DNA of 64,000 nucleotides, from positions 319,811 to 383,810 of the forward strand of contig NW_003314324.1 of assembly GCF_000143415.4 (NCBI RefSeq), given 5' to 3'. The stretch's first letter is position 1; each line of letters starts with the position of its first letter. The notes under the pieces were generated by a model. That model was not told the origin of the DNA. It saw only the letters and a program-made list of their open reading frames with translations, and did no database searches. The position numbers and the translations under genes are program-made. Source of the stretch: Selaginella moellendorffii. Taxonomy: Eukaryota > Streptophyta > Lycopodiopsida > Selaginellales > Selaginellaceae. Positions 18,322 through 31,781 of the stretch are shown here, in pieces.

Positions 18322-21300
18322 GTGGCAAAATGGATGTCTTGCCAGGTCACGAGAGCCCTAAAAGTGAAAAAGCGGAAACGTAAAGGATGACTATGAAACA
18401 TTTAATTTTCCTTTCTAAAGCATTTCAGCTTGCTTGTTCCACTTTCAAAGGAACAAGCACGTTTCTCGTGGGACACGATAATTATCTTAGAAGGAATCAA
18501 ATTAGCCAACTAGCAGTTGGTCAAGAGAACACAATTCAACAACGTGTTGATTCTTTTTTAACAACGGCTCTAGAAAATAAAAAGTAACAGTTGCCAAAAA
18601 TGACTTTTCACCTTCCCAGATCGCAAATTTCCACACCCAAGATCGTTGCCACCTTTGTGGGGTACCCGAATAGTTCTTGTTTTCAAATAAATATGTAACA
18701 TAAAATTTAAAGTGGATCTTTTTTGTTTCTTCTTGTGGCTCACCTCCTCTTCAGTGCCGCTCGTGCTCTAAGAACAGTAAAAAAAGAAATGTGATGTTTC
18801 TACCTGTAAGAAATCTACAATGGCAGGACAAATCGCCTATACCTCCAAGACAAGTTTCATGGAGTGGAGATAAGCAGGACTTCCAGCCGTTACCGCCACC
18901 TGTATCAACTATAATATTCCTCCAGAATATTCTAAACGAACAACATCCTTACCCTTTTGTCCTGTCCAGGGAAGGGTTAGTTTCTTTATAAACTTTCGTG
19001 TACGTGGATAGCTCTGGTTGGCATAAGTGGTCCAGTAGGCTTTTGAGAGAGTGGCTAAGGATTGGATTTATGCACTGTCATGAGGCACGTACTGGATGTG
19101 TATCCTGCCGCGTGCTCGCATCGCCTGAGGTGCCATCCACCACACCAAACACCTTGTCCAGAACCTTAGAAGTTCCACTCCACTTTCCACGAGCAGCTCG
19201 GCCACCTTGCGGAAATCAACTTCACCAACCAAGTCTATGTTCCATCGCCATCGCTGCCACCACTGCCTCTTCTCTGCCGCCCTCAGCTTACAAGGCCTGG
19301 CAGCCCCCTATCCCAAGTCCTCGCAAAGAGTCGTCTCTCCCGTGCAATGCTCGCAACAGCCTTTGGCTGCGGAATCTTTGTTTTCCGTGTTAAGAAACCT
19401 AAAATTATAATCATTATAAGATTTTGTTTTAGTTAACTTGGAAGAGAATTTCTTTCTATTCTAGGTTCTTTTGTGTACAAGCAACCTATAAGTTTGTGTC
19501 GATTACAATCATTATAAGATTTAGTTTTAGTTAACTTGGAAGAGAATTTCTTTCTAAATTTATAAAGTTTCGATTTTATTCTAGGTTCTTTTGTGTACAA
19601 GAAACCTATAAGTTTGTGTCGATTACATGTCCAAGTCAACAAATAAATCAGTCTGAAATAGTATATGGGATGATTTATTATAGAATATTTTCAAGCTTGC
19701 ATCAAATTAAGGAGTGAATTCTTCATTATATATATATAGAACTGGTTTAAAAGACTTTAAAAGTCCAGCTAAAAATTTAAATTTTTAAGTCTGGACTAAA
19801 ATCCTAATTATTTATTATTAATATCAAATAATTATCCTCCATATCAACTTACTTTTATTTATGCACACTTTATTTCTTAAAATTATATATATATAATCAA
19901 TAAATTATTTTTACAATATAGTTAAAATAATTTATCACAAGTTGTATTCAACAAAACTATTAAGAATTCTCAAATTTTTGCTAGAAGATTAAAAAGAATG
20001 ACTCAAGAGACGATGCATTAAAGGTCAAATATGAAGGAAAGGGTTGATGAACAAAAGTGCATCCTTTTTTTGAATCAATTAAAAGTTTTAATATACTTGG
20101 CATTAAATGTCATTAGGTTTGAATAATACTAAATTAGGTTTGAATTATGGTGTTCAAAGTCCAATCTACTCTTTCATATTTTAGAGTGTAGTATAGTAAT
20201 TATAATGTTCAAAGTCCAACTCTACTCTTCCATATTCATGCATGAGTTATAAAACTTATCTTAAGCCTCATTTTATTTATATAAATTTTTTATAACTATA
20301 ATTTAAAATACTTATATCAAACTATTACTAAACTAGAATATACTAGAAAGTATTTTGGGAAGTTTATGATTTATAAACATATTTATAAATTATGAATAAA
20401 ATATTAATCTAAATGAATAATAATAAAATATCCTAAAATATCTAAGTATATTTTGAATATAGTTTACTTAAGAGAATCATTATAAAAACTTTTATTGAAT
20501 TAAGAGGTGATGGCATATTTGTGAGCATTAACATTTACTCATTTAAAAAAAATTTAAATTGTAATACATACAATTATATTTCATTGCTATAATTTAAATG
20601 TGATTGTGTCTTTTATAATATTGGTATAGCCATGCTAGATGGGGTTGTCCATAAGATGTCAAATTAGATATGCAAGCCAAGCTAAATAAAAGTGATTTCT
20701 CTACATGTTTCTTTCTTAAATGATTCCATCTTCCTTTTTCATAGAATTAAATATTGCACACTAAAATTATAGCACTGTGACAATGTTGAATCTAGGGGAA
20801 TACAATCTTGTCTAATTCTTGAATGTAATAGAAAGATTAAAAGCAAGATGCAAGATTTTGCCATTCCATAAGGAGAGATGATCAAGGATTCTAGTGCAAA
20901 AATGTATGGATAGAAAGAAGCAATCTATTAAAGTGATTCCATTCCACCTATATAAAGCAATTATGTAACTCCATCTACTGTATCTAGCCTAGACTTAATG
21001 TGAATTCTTCATTTACCCCAATATCATTCAAACTCAAGAATTTAAATTTCCTAGGAAGCCATTTATCCCAATATTATTTAAATTCAAGGATATTTAAGTT
21101 TAAATAACCTAAAACCCTCAACCATCCCTAGCCAAAGAGGATGAGTGCCAAAAAAACAATCACACCCACCTCCATTATTAGTGGCCTCAATCAGCAACAC
21201 TTACACCATGGAGATTGAGTTTGGCAGCTCATCAAAAAAATTCAATGTAATCATATCCTTGTGTGGGTTCAATACAAGTCATACTTATAATGTTACAATT

Positions 21301-24300
21301 AAAACAATTAATGTATTGGCCAATTCTTCTTCTTCAAACATATTTTCATATTGAGTTACTATAGCTAGGCACATAAAGAATTCATTCATGGTGCTGATAT
21401 GTAAAAAACCATGCAAATGTGACATGTATGCTAATGCATTCCATCCAAAGATTATTTTGTGAGTTATATAAATTGATTTATCTTGTAGTATAATTAATTT
21501 TTTGCCACGTTGCCCACTCTAGTATACCTCCCCTCTTGAGAGATTCCCCATATAATGTGCCATCAGGTAATCATATTTTTCTTATAATTTTCTAGAAAAT
21601 TTAATTACAAGGAAAATATTTTTGAATTTTATCAACCACATATTTTTATCAACTAAAAATCTAGATATGAAAAAAAAGATCTTGTCTCAACACCACACTA
21701 AGCAGGATCTAGAAATTCTATTAGGCAACTCAAGTTTAGTTGTGCAAAAAAAAAAAAAAGGCTAAATACAATCTAGAATATATACTGATTAATCAGTGTT
21801 TACCCCTCTCTTTCAAGGCAAAGAAAGATTGACTTGACAAGGGAGGGATTTATAGCACCAACATATTTTGTGGCAGTAGGGAATAGCCATGACATAAATA
21901 GAAATTAAAATGAGCTACAAAAAATATTATTAAGGAATAAATCACCCAAGATTCTCCATACACTTATTCAATGACTTTATTGTTAAATGTTAGGGAAAAA
22001 TATGGAATCAATAGCACACTCTAGGCCAGAAGGACTAGTTACATGGAACTGCAACTATCAATTACCTTTAAGTTACAAAATGAAGGTGTTTCTAAATATC
22101 AACCACAACAATCTAGAGAAAGCAATTTTCTTTGTGGATTTTATTTCATGTGAAAGAATAAAAAAGAAAAACCTCTTGTAAGTAAGCACTCTTTAGATTT
22201 TGAGAGAGATCTTTAGGAGACTCTCATTTCATTACTTTAATTAATGTGTTATTATTTCTAAATCTTGTTCTAGTAAGAAAATAAAGATTTTTTGAGTAAA
22301 GTGAGTGGTCCACTCCTAAAACTCTCAACTTGGGCTATAGAAATTATCCTTCTGGGATAAGTTTACTTATAATGAGTACAGAATAAAGTTTGAATATGTT
22401 TGATGAAAATGATAAATTTGAGATCTTTTCTAATGATTATTCATCTTTAAAAAATAACTAAAAATAGGGTTTATATTAGAAAGTTAGAATACTAGAATAT
22501 ACTTTGAAATTCTAACACCCCTCCAATCATCCATCATTACATTTTAATTGGAGGTATTATACTCAAAAATATATCGTTGCTCAACTTTCGTTTGAACAAC
22601 ATAACTACCACTATAGATGGAGATTTATTTTCTTATAGATGGTAGAAATTCTGCTGATAACTTATTATGCAAGACATTAAGGCTGAATGAGCTAAAGAGG
22701 TTGGTAATCTCCTCTAAAAGGCTCCTTGTAAAGCTACAAATTGACACATTCAAGTTGATGAGTTTGGAATTTGCTCTTAGAATGAAGTTATGGTTTATTG
22801 TCCAGATAGATGTTATAGCCATATAAGACAATATAATTCTTTGGATCTTGTAAATCTCAACTAAGACACCAAGATAGCTGGGAGGAACATGAGAGATGAG
22901 CAGTTCCCTCTCTTGCTGAACATCTAGGTCCTTGTTATTTACCCTCAACATGATGAGGAGATGGAGAGAAAGAGTTTATAGAGGCTAGGATAAAGTTTTG
23001 AATCTTGTTCCTGAAGAGTTGCTGGGTTGCAAAAAGTCAATATGTTAAAAGCTTATGTGGTTCTAGTTATGGCTGAAATTAATATCTACAAGCTATGTGA
23101 AGCTAATGATCTCATTAGAAATGATTCTCTTGTTTTCTAATAAGTCAAAAACCTGTAGGCCTTGGAGCCTCTTGACTATAAAAGATATTGTTTGACATAA
23201 ATGATAATATATTATTATTTAGAAATAATAAGATTGCAATCATCAAATATACTGATATTTGTTGTTGATAAAGATTCTGTTGAATTCATACCAAGACTTA
23301 GATAAAATACTTTTTGTGCTTATAAGCATTTAATATATTTATCTTAATAAAGGTTTTATGAATTATCCAAAAGGTAGTACTCAATTAGCTAAGAGAATAT
23401 ATACTAAAAGTTTTGATTATATAATATTTTCTTTCTAATTTTAATATAGAATTTGGTGTTACCAAAAAGTTAAAATAAAAATTATAAGTTGTATGATCCA
23501 ATTGAACCTATAGTGTTAAGGTTTAGTATTAGAGATTATATTATAAAATAAATTTTTATTATTTTGTGAATTTAATTTTTTTTACTAATTATATTGATAC
23601 ATTTTTAAACACAAAATTTTCTTTATTGGGTTTTTGTTAGTTCCATTTTTGCAAGAGTAAGTATTTTTATTTTTAAATTGGTTTGGAATTGTAGTTAAGG
23701 ATTTATAAAACTATTGTGATTAAACTATGATATATTTAACTAAAAGAAGTTCATATATCCATCCTTACAAATTATTAATTTTTATAATTTATATCCTTTG
23801 AATCTGTTAGAATTCTTTATTAAATTATAAATTAAATATTTTGATTTTTATTTTTTACACTTCATTACTTCGAACAATTTTTATGATTGTTGATGCATAT
23901 TTTATTGTGATGAAGATATTTTCTTTTCACCCATACTTGTTTATTGATCTTACTATTGTAATGATGTAATATAAGCTCTTTAACCATTTATAGATGCAAT
24001 GCATGGCCTTGCTTTTTTGTTTAAATAAATTTAATAATGTATTACTATTTATACTTAACAAATATTAATTTTTTTTGCATATATTAAAATTAAGGATATG
24101 TATTATAGTTTTTATATCTTTGATTAAATATGCTTAAATATTAAAGATATATGTATTTTATTACTATTATTAAAATTAATCCTATTAGATATGAAATATG
24201 AAAAAAAATTAAAATTTTTATCATCCATAAAAGATATTTATATAGAAAAGTGCAAAACTTTTATCGATGTTTAATGATCGAATTGGTCATAGGACATAAA

Positions 24301-25380
24301 ATACTATGACTATATTGAGTCTTTATGTAAAATATATTTTTAGTATTTAAATTTTAAATTTATATATATTTAGTGTTATATATCAATTTATAAAATTTTA
24401 TGCTTGATTAAGAAATAAACAAACAAAAATTTATATATTGTTAGGTTTTAGATTTTGATATGTAAATAATTATTTCAATAAAAATTGAAAAAATATTGTT
24501 TATATGTCTTCACAATACTGCTATAGATTTGTTGACTACCTAAAAAACTCTAAGTTTTTTTAATTAAGAAATATAATAAATTGTTAAAAGCTTTTATATT
24601 ATAAAGTTTTAATTTTTAAAGTAATTTATATTTACAAAAGTTTTATGATAAAATTGATAAATATATTTAAAAAATTTCAATTACTAAGATTTTAGTATAT
24701 TGTGTTCTAATATTGAATCTTATAAAGAATTCATTGCTTAATATTTATTATTTTAAAAAACTTTAAGTATTTACTAGAGATTATTTTAAAATGTACTAAA
24801 ATTTTGTCTCCGGTGCGCTAGATAGGCTTTTCTCTCCAGTGCGCACTTAATTGCAACTTCTAACGCGCCATCGCACCAACCGCACAGAATCGGTGTGCGG
24901 CCGTGGCACTTTGCCTGCGTTAGATAAGTTTTAACGTCAATTGATCGTGTTATTGATGAGAAATCTTTAAATGATTTTTATTTTTATATTTTTGTGTGAA
25001 AGTCTTAATAATTATTTAATATTCAAATAATATATAATTAACGTTAAAATATCATATAACTTTTAATATATGCATAAATATCCTCATAACTACTACTATC
25101 TAGCTTTGGCAATGGTTTTTTTTTTTTTTTGTTAAATGGGGCATCACGAAAAGTGCATAAATGTTTGTCAATGTAATTTTTAAATATATAATTTTCTAAA
25201 TGTAAATTCACCGCCCATCAACAAATTATCTCTATTTGTAAATTATTAAAAAGACCATGTATGTTATAACATCAAATAATTCTTTCTGATAAAAATGTTT
25301 ATCTCAGTTTTTCTAAATTCTAAGGTCATTCTAAAAGAATTCTAAATTTACATTGAATCTTTTCAAAAAATTTACATGCG
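18322..25380. other. AT-rich repeat desert
   Basis: No gene supported. 18.4-19.4 kb is mixed in composition with short unconvincing frames. From 19.6 kb the DNA is strongly AT-rich with poly-A/T runs, TATATA tracts and no frame above about 110 codons. A frame at 22951-22625 (-) has a weak retrotransposon look and is not called. A GC-rich patch at 24810-24930 stands out and is listed as a finding. Confidence 0.6.
19406..19626. repeat. Two-copy tandem repeat of about 100-121 bp
   Basis: Units at about 19406-19505 and 19506-19626 share attataag, ttttagttaacttggaagag, ctaggttcttttgtgtacaa and aacctataagtttgtgtcga. The second unit has about 21 extra bases (aaatttataaagtttcgattt). No coding role seen. 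Confidence 0.85.
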
Positions 25381-27582
25381 CTATTCCTTGCCATCGCTTG
25401 TACTGCATTCCCTGTTGGTGGTGTTGCTGCAGCTCCCACTGTCGCTCGCTCTGTTCTTCTTGTGGCTCACCTCCAGCAGCAAGCTCATAAGAGCCTCGCA
25501 CATTCGAAACGCCTCTGGATCTGTCGAGTAAACCATCCACGCGTGATCCAGCTTCCTGTTTGGTCGAACCACCACCGAGCCTGGAACTTCAGCGTCTTTG
25601 CGTGACACCAGGCCGTCACTCTTCTCGCTGTATCGCAGCTCCAAATGCAGCGCGCACGCTGCCATAGCAGCAGCCAATGGAAGCACGACGGGAAGCTTGG
25701 CAGTGGTGGCAGGGGCCTCTGATGCTGCTCCAGCTAGCGGGAGCCACGGAAGTTCCGCGTGAGCAATGTGAGAGAGCGTGGAGAGCACTCCGGGCGATTT
25801 CCCTGCTTCCGTGTGGAATGACACCACCGGTAGATCAGGCGGCAGAGGATACTTTGCTAAAAACTTCCTTCTCTTGTCGTGCGTTAGATCCTCTAACGCG
25901 GTCATGTCTCCCTGGGAAGAAGAAAAAAGTTTAGAATGAATCAACAAAGAAAGCTTACTACGTTACCTTGATGATCTTGCAGATAAGAAGCTCCATGATG
26001 CGCCTCGTCTCTACGTCGGCAATCTGGCCCTCGCGAAGAATGTCGGAAGCAAGTGGGCTGCCTCCATACGGACTTTGTACCAAGACGATGCCCACGACTT
26101 TGTCTTTGATTTCGGGCCAGAACATCGATGCTGCTGCCGCTGCGTCAACTCCGCCTTTGCTGTGACCCAGCAGCACGATTTTCTTTCCTGTTCCCCAGTA
26201 TAACTCTTCGATGTAATCTTTGAGTTCTCGTGCATTCGTTTCCACCGCAGCCTATGGAAGAGCACTGGTATCTTAGAAGTCCCAAGAAAAGAGAGAATGT
26301 TATACCTCACTATGTATTCGAGCAATATGACAAGTCAAGCCGAGTTTAGAAAAATATCTCTTTGTATCCACAAAATACAGAGGTCCATGGTTGCTAAAGA
26401 GCCCTGCAAGATCGTCATTAGACGTGTGAACTACAACGGACAGTAGAGAAACTTACCAGGAACCAAAAGATATACGTAATCATTGGGTAGTGCGTGAAGA
26501 CCGTGACTGCAAGCTTACAAGTATTAGAGTAAACCTTACACGCAAGAAGCAGAATTGGATACCTTATGTCACCAAGAATTTCCTCAAACCTTTGCGTTCC
26601 GTCTTCCACTGGTGGAAAACCCGGCGTTTTTTGCAACCATCCAATATCATCAGCAGAGCCCCTGAGTGTAGTTTGCACTCGTGTCATAAGTCTGCAGATA
26701 CAGAATTCCTTAGAACCGGCCAAAATCAAACAGTGACGAAAAATGACAGTCAGTATTGGCACACTCCGTTACCTTCTCACTTTTTCATGACCGCATGCAA
26801 AACGCAAGTAAGCCATTCTGGTGCAAACAAATGCTATTCGCAAAGCACATCCAACAGGACAAAACCTGGGAAAAAGGGAAGGTCTTCGAGTTAAGGGAGT
26901 TAGAAGATCTAGGACTCAAGCAGCCAGACATGAAACTCAAATCAGATTTACCAGGAACGAAAACACTGACCCTTGCCACGGAGCGGGAGAGGAGTTCAAA
27001 AAGCTTTGACCCAATGCAGCCCAAAGGGACGTCGCTCGCTCCACCGGATTGCTGGAAATCCCGTTTTGAGTAGTGACGATCATGCGTGACTCTCCACTGC
27101 TCGATGGAGTTGATTCCACTGCTACGGTTGTTTGCCTGACGCTAACATCCTGTCCCATGCTTCCCGCAGGTTCTTCCACGGACTCGTCTACGTGAAAAGA
27201 AAAACGAAAGGGAATTACCAACATATGAATGTGAGAAGAACATACCAAGTAAGCTGATAAGCCTGCGACCAACATAAGACGCTGTTTGAGCTAATCTCGT
27301 AGAAACTTCGTTGATGGTCGCAACTGGTATGGTCGATCCATCTTGAGACGATGTAGAAGCAGGCTGCAAACGTAAGCTCTAGAGATGAGTATGATTTTTC
27401 TCTGTATTGACAAAGATTACCACGTCAGAAGCGTCGAGTTCCGAGACAATCACCTCGGTCGATGGAGGATCTGCAAGAAAAAAAAGAAAGTCGAAGTTTA
27501 GAACAAGAACTTGAGGAGCTAACGCAAGAAAAAAAAAGAAAAGAAATCCTCTAAGACGTGGTAATGGACCTTTGGGCTCCAT
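25381..27582 (-). CDS. Alpha/beta hydrolase (lipase-like), ten exons
   Basis: Exons, high to low: 27582-27570, 27470-27421, 27363-27246, 27187-26971, 26865-26773, 26691-26563, 26506-26457, 26403-26306, 26251-25967, 25911-25381, summing to 528 codons (527 residues). The C-terminal half has YVYLLVPGLFSNHGPLYFV, the nucleophile elbow GHSKGG, ILREGQIADVETRRIMELL, SDGLVSRKDAEVPGS (likely Asp) and LDHAWMVYS (likely His). These are the marks of a conserved plant alpha/beta hydrolase family of unknown substrate. The first 13-bp exon encodes only MEPK plus one base. Exon 4 must end at a weak GTCAGT donor to keep frame; this join and exons 1-4 are less certain. A Ser-rich N-terminal half precedes the catalytic domain and has no clear membrane segment. 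Confidence 0.85.
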
Positions 27583-28796
27583 AAGAAGGATTTCACTAAA
27601 GAAACCGGATTGTTAGTAGAAGAGGCAAAGATCGAGTGGAGGAAATTTCGAGCTGACTCCAACATCGAGCCTGTCAATCCCTGCTCATTGGCAGGCTAAC
27701 GCACCCGATCAGCTTACCCTCCAAGAAAATTGACGCGCAAGATCGCTTCCAGACTGCCCTGCGATCCAAAGAATCACGTGAGCTCCGCGCATTCTCGAAT
27801 TCCAATGCAAGACAGTGCCGGATCTAGAGATTCACCTCGCACAAAGAACCCTAAATATCCGAGACGCCGATCGATCGCGGCGGCGAGACGCAACGCGCGT
27901 GGAAAGAGGAGTGGAGACTTTCACTGCGCCATCGCTGTCGCCGCGCCCGCGCCCTCGCTAAACGCTCACACCACCGAGGAGCGAAGAAAGATTCAAGCGG
28001 CGCCAAAAGCATATTCCGTCTGCGCCACGTATCGTTCCGTCATCTACCTGGCTCAGTACGTGGCGCGTTTTGGTGCTGCCACGTTTTAATCAGCTGTGCG
28101 CTTTCGACCAATGGACAGTGTGCGGTGTGTGAGATTTGGATAAAGCTTTGGCCTCTCTTGTTTGACCAGGTCTCTCGGATTTGTGATAATGCAGCCTTTC
28201 GTTTGATTGGAGCGCTTGGGGAATTTGCTCCGATAGGCCAGGCGCAGAAAGTTTTTTTAGTGTGGGCAATATGGTGGAATCTACACATATAGGTACTTTC
28301 GTCCATTCCACTGCTTCATCTAAGTTGCTCAACCAGCGGATGGCACTTGTCTTAGCAATGCTTTTATTATACATGAACATAAAATTAATCTAAATATATA
28401 GTATGTGTTTTAACTTTAAAAATGTTTTTAAAAAATAACAATTAGATCAGAGCATATAGTAGACTAATCTAGATTATCTAACAAGTACATTTCGCTTAAG
28501 CAACCAGAAAGAATCTATCCAACTGCTCTATAATAATATTGTAGTGTATGTAAAGCATCTACTACAAAGTTGTTATATTGTTTATGTTGCATCATGGCCT
28601 TGAATAGGACATTGAAGAGCACACATTATTCTGATGTAATTATATATTTGGGGAAAACATTTACCAAAACACAGTTTTGACTTGGCTATGCATTATCTCC
28701 TAAGATCAAAATGAGAAACCTTGATTTACTCAAGATAAGATAAGTTAAGTTCCACAAACATGTAATTGTGCATTCTGGATATATACAAAAACCTAT

Positions 28797-28801
<5 letters not shown>

Positions 28802-28843
<42 letters not shown>

Positions 28844-28885
28844 ATGTATATGTATATGTGTATATATACATGTGTGTGTGTATGT
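28802..28885. repeat. Compound (TA)n(TG)n microsatellite
   Basis: About 14 TA units followed by TG/TATG units, running straight into the run of Ns. Confidence 0.95.
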
Positions 28886-28985
28886 NNNNNNNNNNNNNNN
28901 NNNNNNNNNNNNNNNNNNNNNNNNNNNNNNNNNNNNNNNNNNNNNNNNNNNNNNNNNNNNNNNNNNNNNNNNNNNNNNNNNNNNN
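28886..28985. other. Assembly gap of 100 Ns
   Basis: Exactly 100 unknown bases, the conventional length for a gap of unknown size, directly after a microsatellite. Sequence on the right side resumes as AT-rich DNA. Confidence 1.
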
Positions 28986-29093
28986 GATCTAAATAATTTA
29001 TTGCTTAATAAAGAGTATGAAAGTTTTTTAATTTCATGATTTTCAATTTAAATAATAAATAATTTAAACATAAAATTGATTTTAATTATATAT

Positions 29094-29258
29094 TGTGAGG
29101 TCTATACAATACCGTATACTAATATTAGCATAATGAGATTTTAGTAAGTATCAGATTTGTTTCAATCTAGACCACTCACTCCTATATATAAACTAAGGTT
29201 TTTGGGTTAATTGATATACACATTTCTACATTCTCTTTCCAAATTTTATACACTCACA
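29094..29258 (+). repeat. 5' long terminal repeat
   Basis: 165 bp starting TGTGAGG and ending CACTCACA, with a TATA-like word (CTATATATAAACTA) in the middle. It aligns along its length with the 3' LTR, e.g. ttagtttcaatctaga-like and ggttaattgatata segments. Confidence 0.78.
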
Positions 29259-31550
29259 ATGGTGGAAGTGGGGGGCAATTTTGATTATTTCTAAAGAGTG
29301 CTAGGATTTAGGATTTTGGTTTAAATCTAACTTTTGCATTGTCTAGATCTCCATTTTTTTATAGTTGTTTTCAACTTTTTCACTTTTGTTCTTTCTTTTT
29401 TGTTCATGTTCATGGTAAAGTAGCTCTTCCTCCTTTGACTCTGGAACAATAGTTGTTGCAATTGCTTGATATATATAGTTGTAGTTGAACAATTAAACTT
29501 AGTTGATGGCAGCATTCATAGTATGTGGTACAACTCTTCCTACTCTTGTTGTCAATCCTTGTGTCTGGCTGAATTTTTTCTATGGAATCCTACAGATGAT
29601 GCATATTAATCACTTTATGGTGATTGCTATATATCATTCTTGGGATGATGTTTGGCATTTGTATGATTTTCCCACATGTTTCTAAGGGACAACACTTCAA
29701 TGGTATAATGGTTTAAATGTAGCCATTCATGAGGATTAAAGTATTCTCCTGAACGTTTTCAAACACACATTTGGACATACTAATGATTGTGATAATGCCT
29801 TTCAACAAATTGTATTGTCTTTGTCAAGAGCCATCTGAAGCCATAATGCAATTTGGCATTTGTTTTCGAAGCCTCTTGCTTCATGTGGAGCAAAATATGT
29901 CAGAGCAGATCAAGTTGAGAATGTTGTGGCCAACATTTCATCAAGATCTTGTAAAATTTGTGCATGCATTTACTCCAGCCACCCTTAACGATGCTCTTCA
30001 CTACACATAACATTATGAGATGTCGCCTTTTCCACTTCTCACTGCACGTACTTTAGCTCCATTTTCTATTGGAGATGGTATTATTCTAATGGAAGATGAT
30101 GTTGCTACTGTCTGAGTTCAAGAACAAGAACCAAGATGTGGTTGTGGCTGTAATGTCTACTATTAGGCATATAATGAAGTTGGTTATACTTATTAGTATT
30201 GTCAACATTGTCCGGATTGGTGACCTCCATTTATTGGGTGAAGACCTTGGCATCAATAATGTTCTGTTTATGCTACTGTAGTGGAAAGTTTAGATATCAA
30301 GATGCTTCCAGAAAACAAAGAGTGATATGAGTAGTAGAAGAACCTTGTACAAATAAATCAGTGACTCTTTCATATTTCTTTTAGGAGTATTATTAAAGGG
30401 TTCACTTAGCATCAGTTCATCAAGTGTTTATTTTCCAAGCTTGTTTTTATAATAAAAATTTTTCTATTATTCTCTTCGTGTTGGTTGATACATACTAGAG
30501 TTTATCTTTTATTGCTCAACTTGTTACCATACATTACCATTTACATTTGTGTTGTGTGGCAGAGCTAGTTTTCATTCTTTATTCCAACAGCTGTACACGC
30601 ACATGTGCATAAGATGCGGCAGACTTAGTTGTGTGTGTGGGATGTTGGTAATAAGTATATTATTATTAATTCTAACTACTTGATTCGTTGGGTGGAAGTT
30701 GGTGCTCTTGTTAGTGTATTTGTTACTACTGTTGGCTACTTCCTCCTCAATCGAGTGGTATTCTAGCATTATTGCTTGGAGTGAATTCTTTTGGATAATG
30801 GTTTTGCATTTATAGCTGAGGCATTTCATATTTTAACATCTTGGTTGAGGATATGCCACACTTTTATGAATGTTTATTATCCACAATCAGATGGTTTGGT
30901 GGAATGGCTCGTTCGGACCTCCAAAAGGATGATCATGAAATATATGAACTTTCAGCATTCAGAACTTTCAGTTGCATCTCTTCAGTATATGTATGTCACA
31001 GAAGTGTAGAGTTTTATTGGTGCCTTACCATTTAAACTCTTATATGGTCATAATCTGATACTACCAACGGAGTTGAGTTTTGCCACGTGCTACTGATGCT
31101 AGGTCATAGAATTAATATTTAACAAGCATTCGTCCATTTGTCAAGCAGAGTTTACTGAACACCTAGGCTGTGTACAAATGGGATAACAATGGTGCTACAA
31201 CTCTTATTATTGTTCACCTGTGGAGTACAAAATGGATGACTATATGTTAGTTTATTTTCCAAATCTTACAATACATGGTTTATCTAAAGAGCTCCTTGTT
31301 CAATAGAATAGACCATATTAAATGTTACAGCAAGTTGGACGGCAAATTTATAAGGTTTGGCATGATGTCCAATAGGCCAATCCTCCAAAAATTGGCATAT
31401 ACAATAGCTAAAACACTTCATACAAATGGATCATAAATAATTAACACCACTTATAAATCCATTAATGCTACCTCTTGATGTTTCTCCATATCCTGGCCTG
31501 TCCATGAGAAAATCTTGATTATCTTCCATCATTTTGAGAGAAGGGGATGA

Positions 31551-31678
31551 TGTGAGATCCAATTGTATGGCTACAATGCCATATATTAATATTAGAGTAG
31601 TGGGATTTTCGTAGCTGTTAGATTAGTTTCAATCTAGACTATTCGCTCATGCATATAAACTAGGGTTTTTAGGTTAAT

Positions 31679-31751
<73 letters not shown>

Positions 31752-31781
31752 AATCTCTCTCCATATTCCATGATAGTCATA
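31551..31781 (+). repeat. 3' long terminal repeat with (AT)n expansion
   Basis: 231 bp starting TGTGAGATCC. Where the 5' LTR has a short gatatacacat, this copy has a 68-bp AT run (31681-31748), which accounts for the length difference. Confidence 0.78.
31681..31748. repeat. (AT)34 microsatellite inside the 3' LTR
   Basis: Pure AT dinucleotide run of 68 bp. Confidence 0.98.

Larger units (their letters stand above)
27583..29093. other. Intergenic region with microsatellite and assembly gap
   Basis: GC-rich up to 28.1 kb (likely promoter side of the hydrolase), then AT-rich. An open frame at 27730-28089 (+) is Arg/Ala-rich and unlike any family I know. The microsatellite and gap are listed separately. 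Confidence 0.5.
29094..31781 (+). mobile_element. Decayed Ty3/gypsy-type LTR retrotransposon
   Basis: Two related terminal repeats (29094-29258 and 31551-31781) both start TGTGAG. A purine-rich tract, gagagaagggg (about 31536-31546), immediately precedes the 3' LTR. Inside, broken frames in LTR order look like gag (29503-30010, for example LHVEQNMSEQIKLRMLWPTF), a Cys/His-rich zinc-knuckle-like patch near 30140-30240, and an integrase-core piece at about 30791-31000 with YYPQSDGLVEWLVRTSKRM, cf. the HPQSDGQVER signature of gypsy integrases. Protease and reverse transcriptase are not recognisable, and the 2.7-kb length shows large internal loss. Stops throughout make it inactive. The left boundary lies about 108 bases after the assembly gap. 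Confidence 0.78.

Noticed and set aside
18998-19393. Frame of 131 codons (+)
   Set aside because: Pro/Ser-rich without motif; the opposite strand gives no better reading.
22625-22951. Copia gag-like frame on the minus strand
   Set aside because: A few words (LLISHVPPSY) are suggestive but no second motif, LTR or continuation was found.
27730-28089. Possible gene divergent from the hydrolase
   Set aside because: Composition-driven Arg/Ala/Ser frame, no recognisable motif or splice support.
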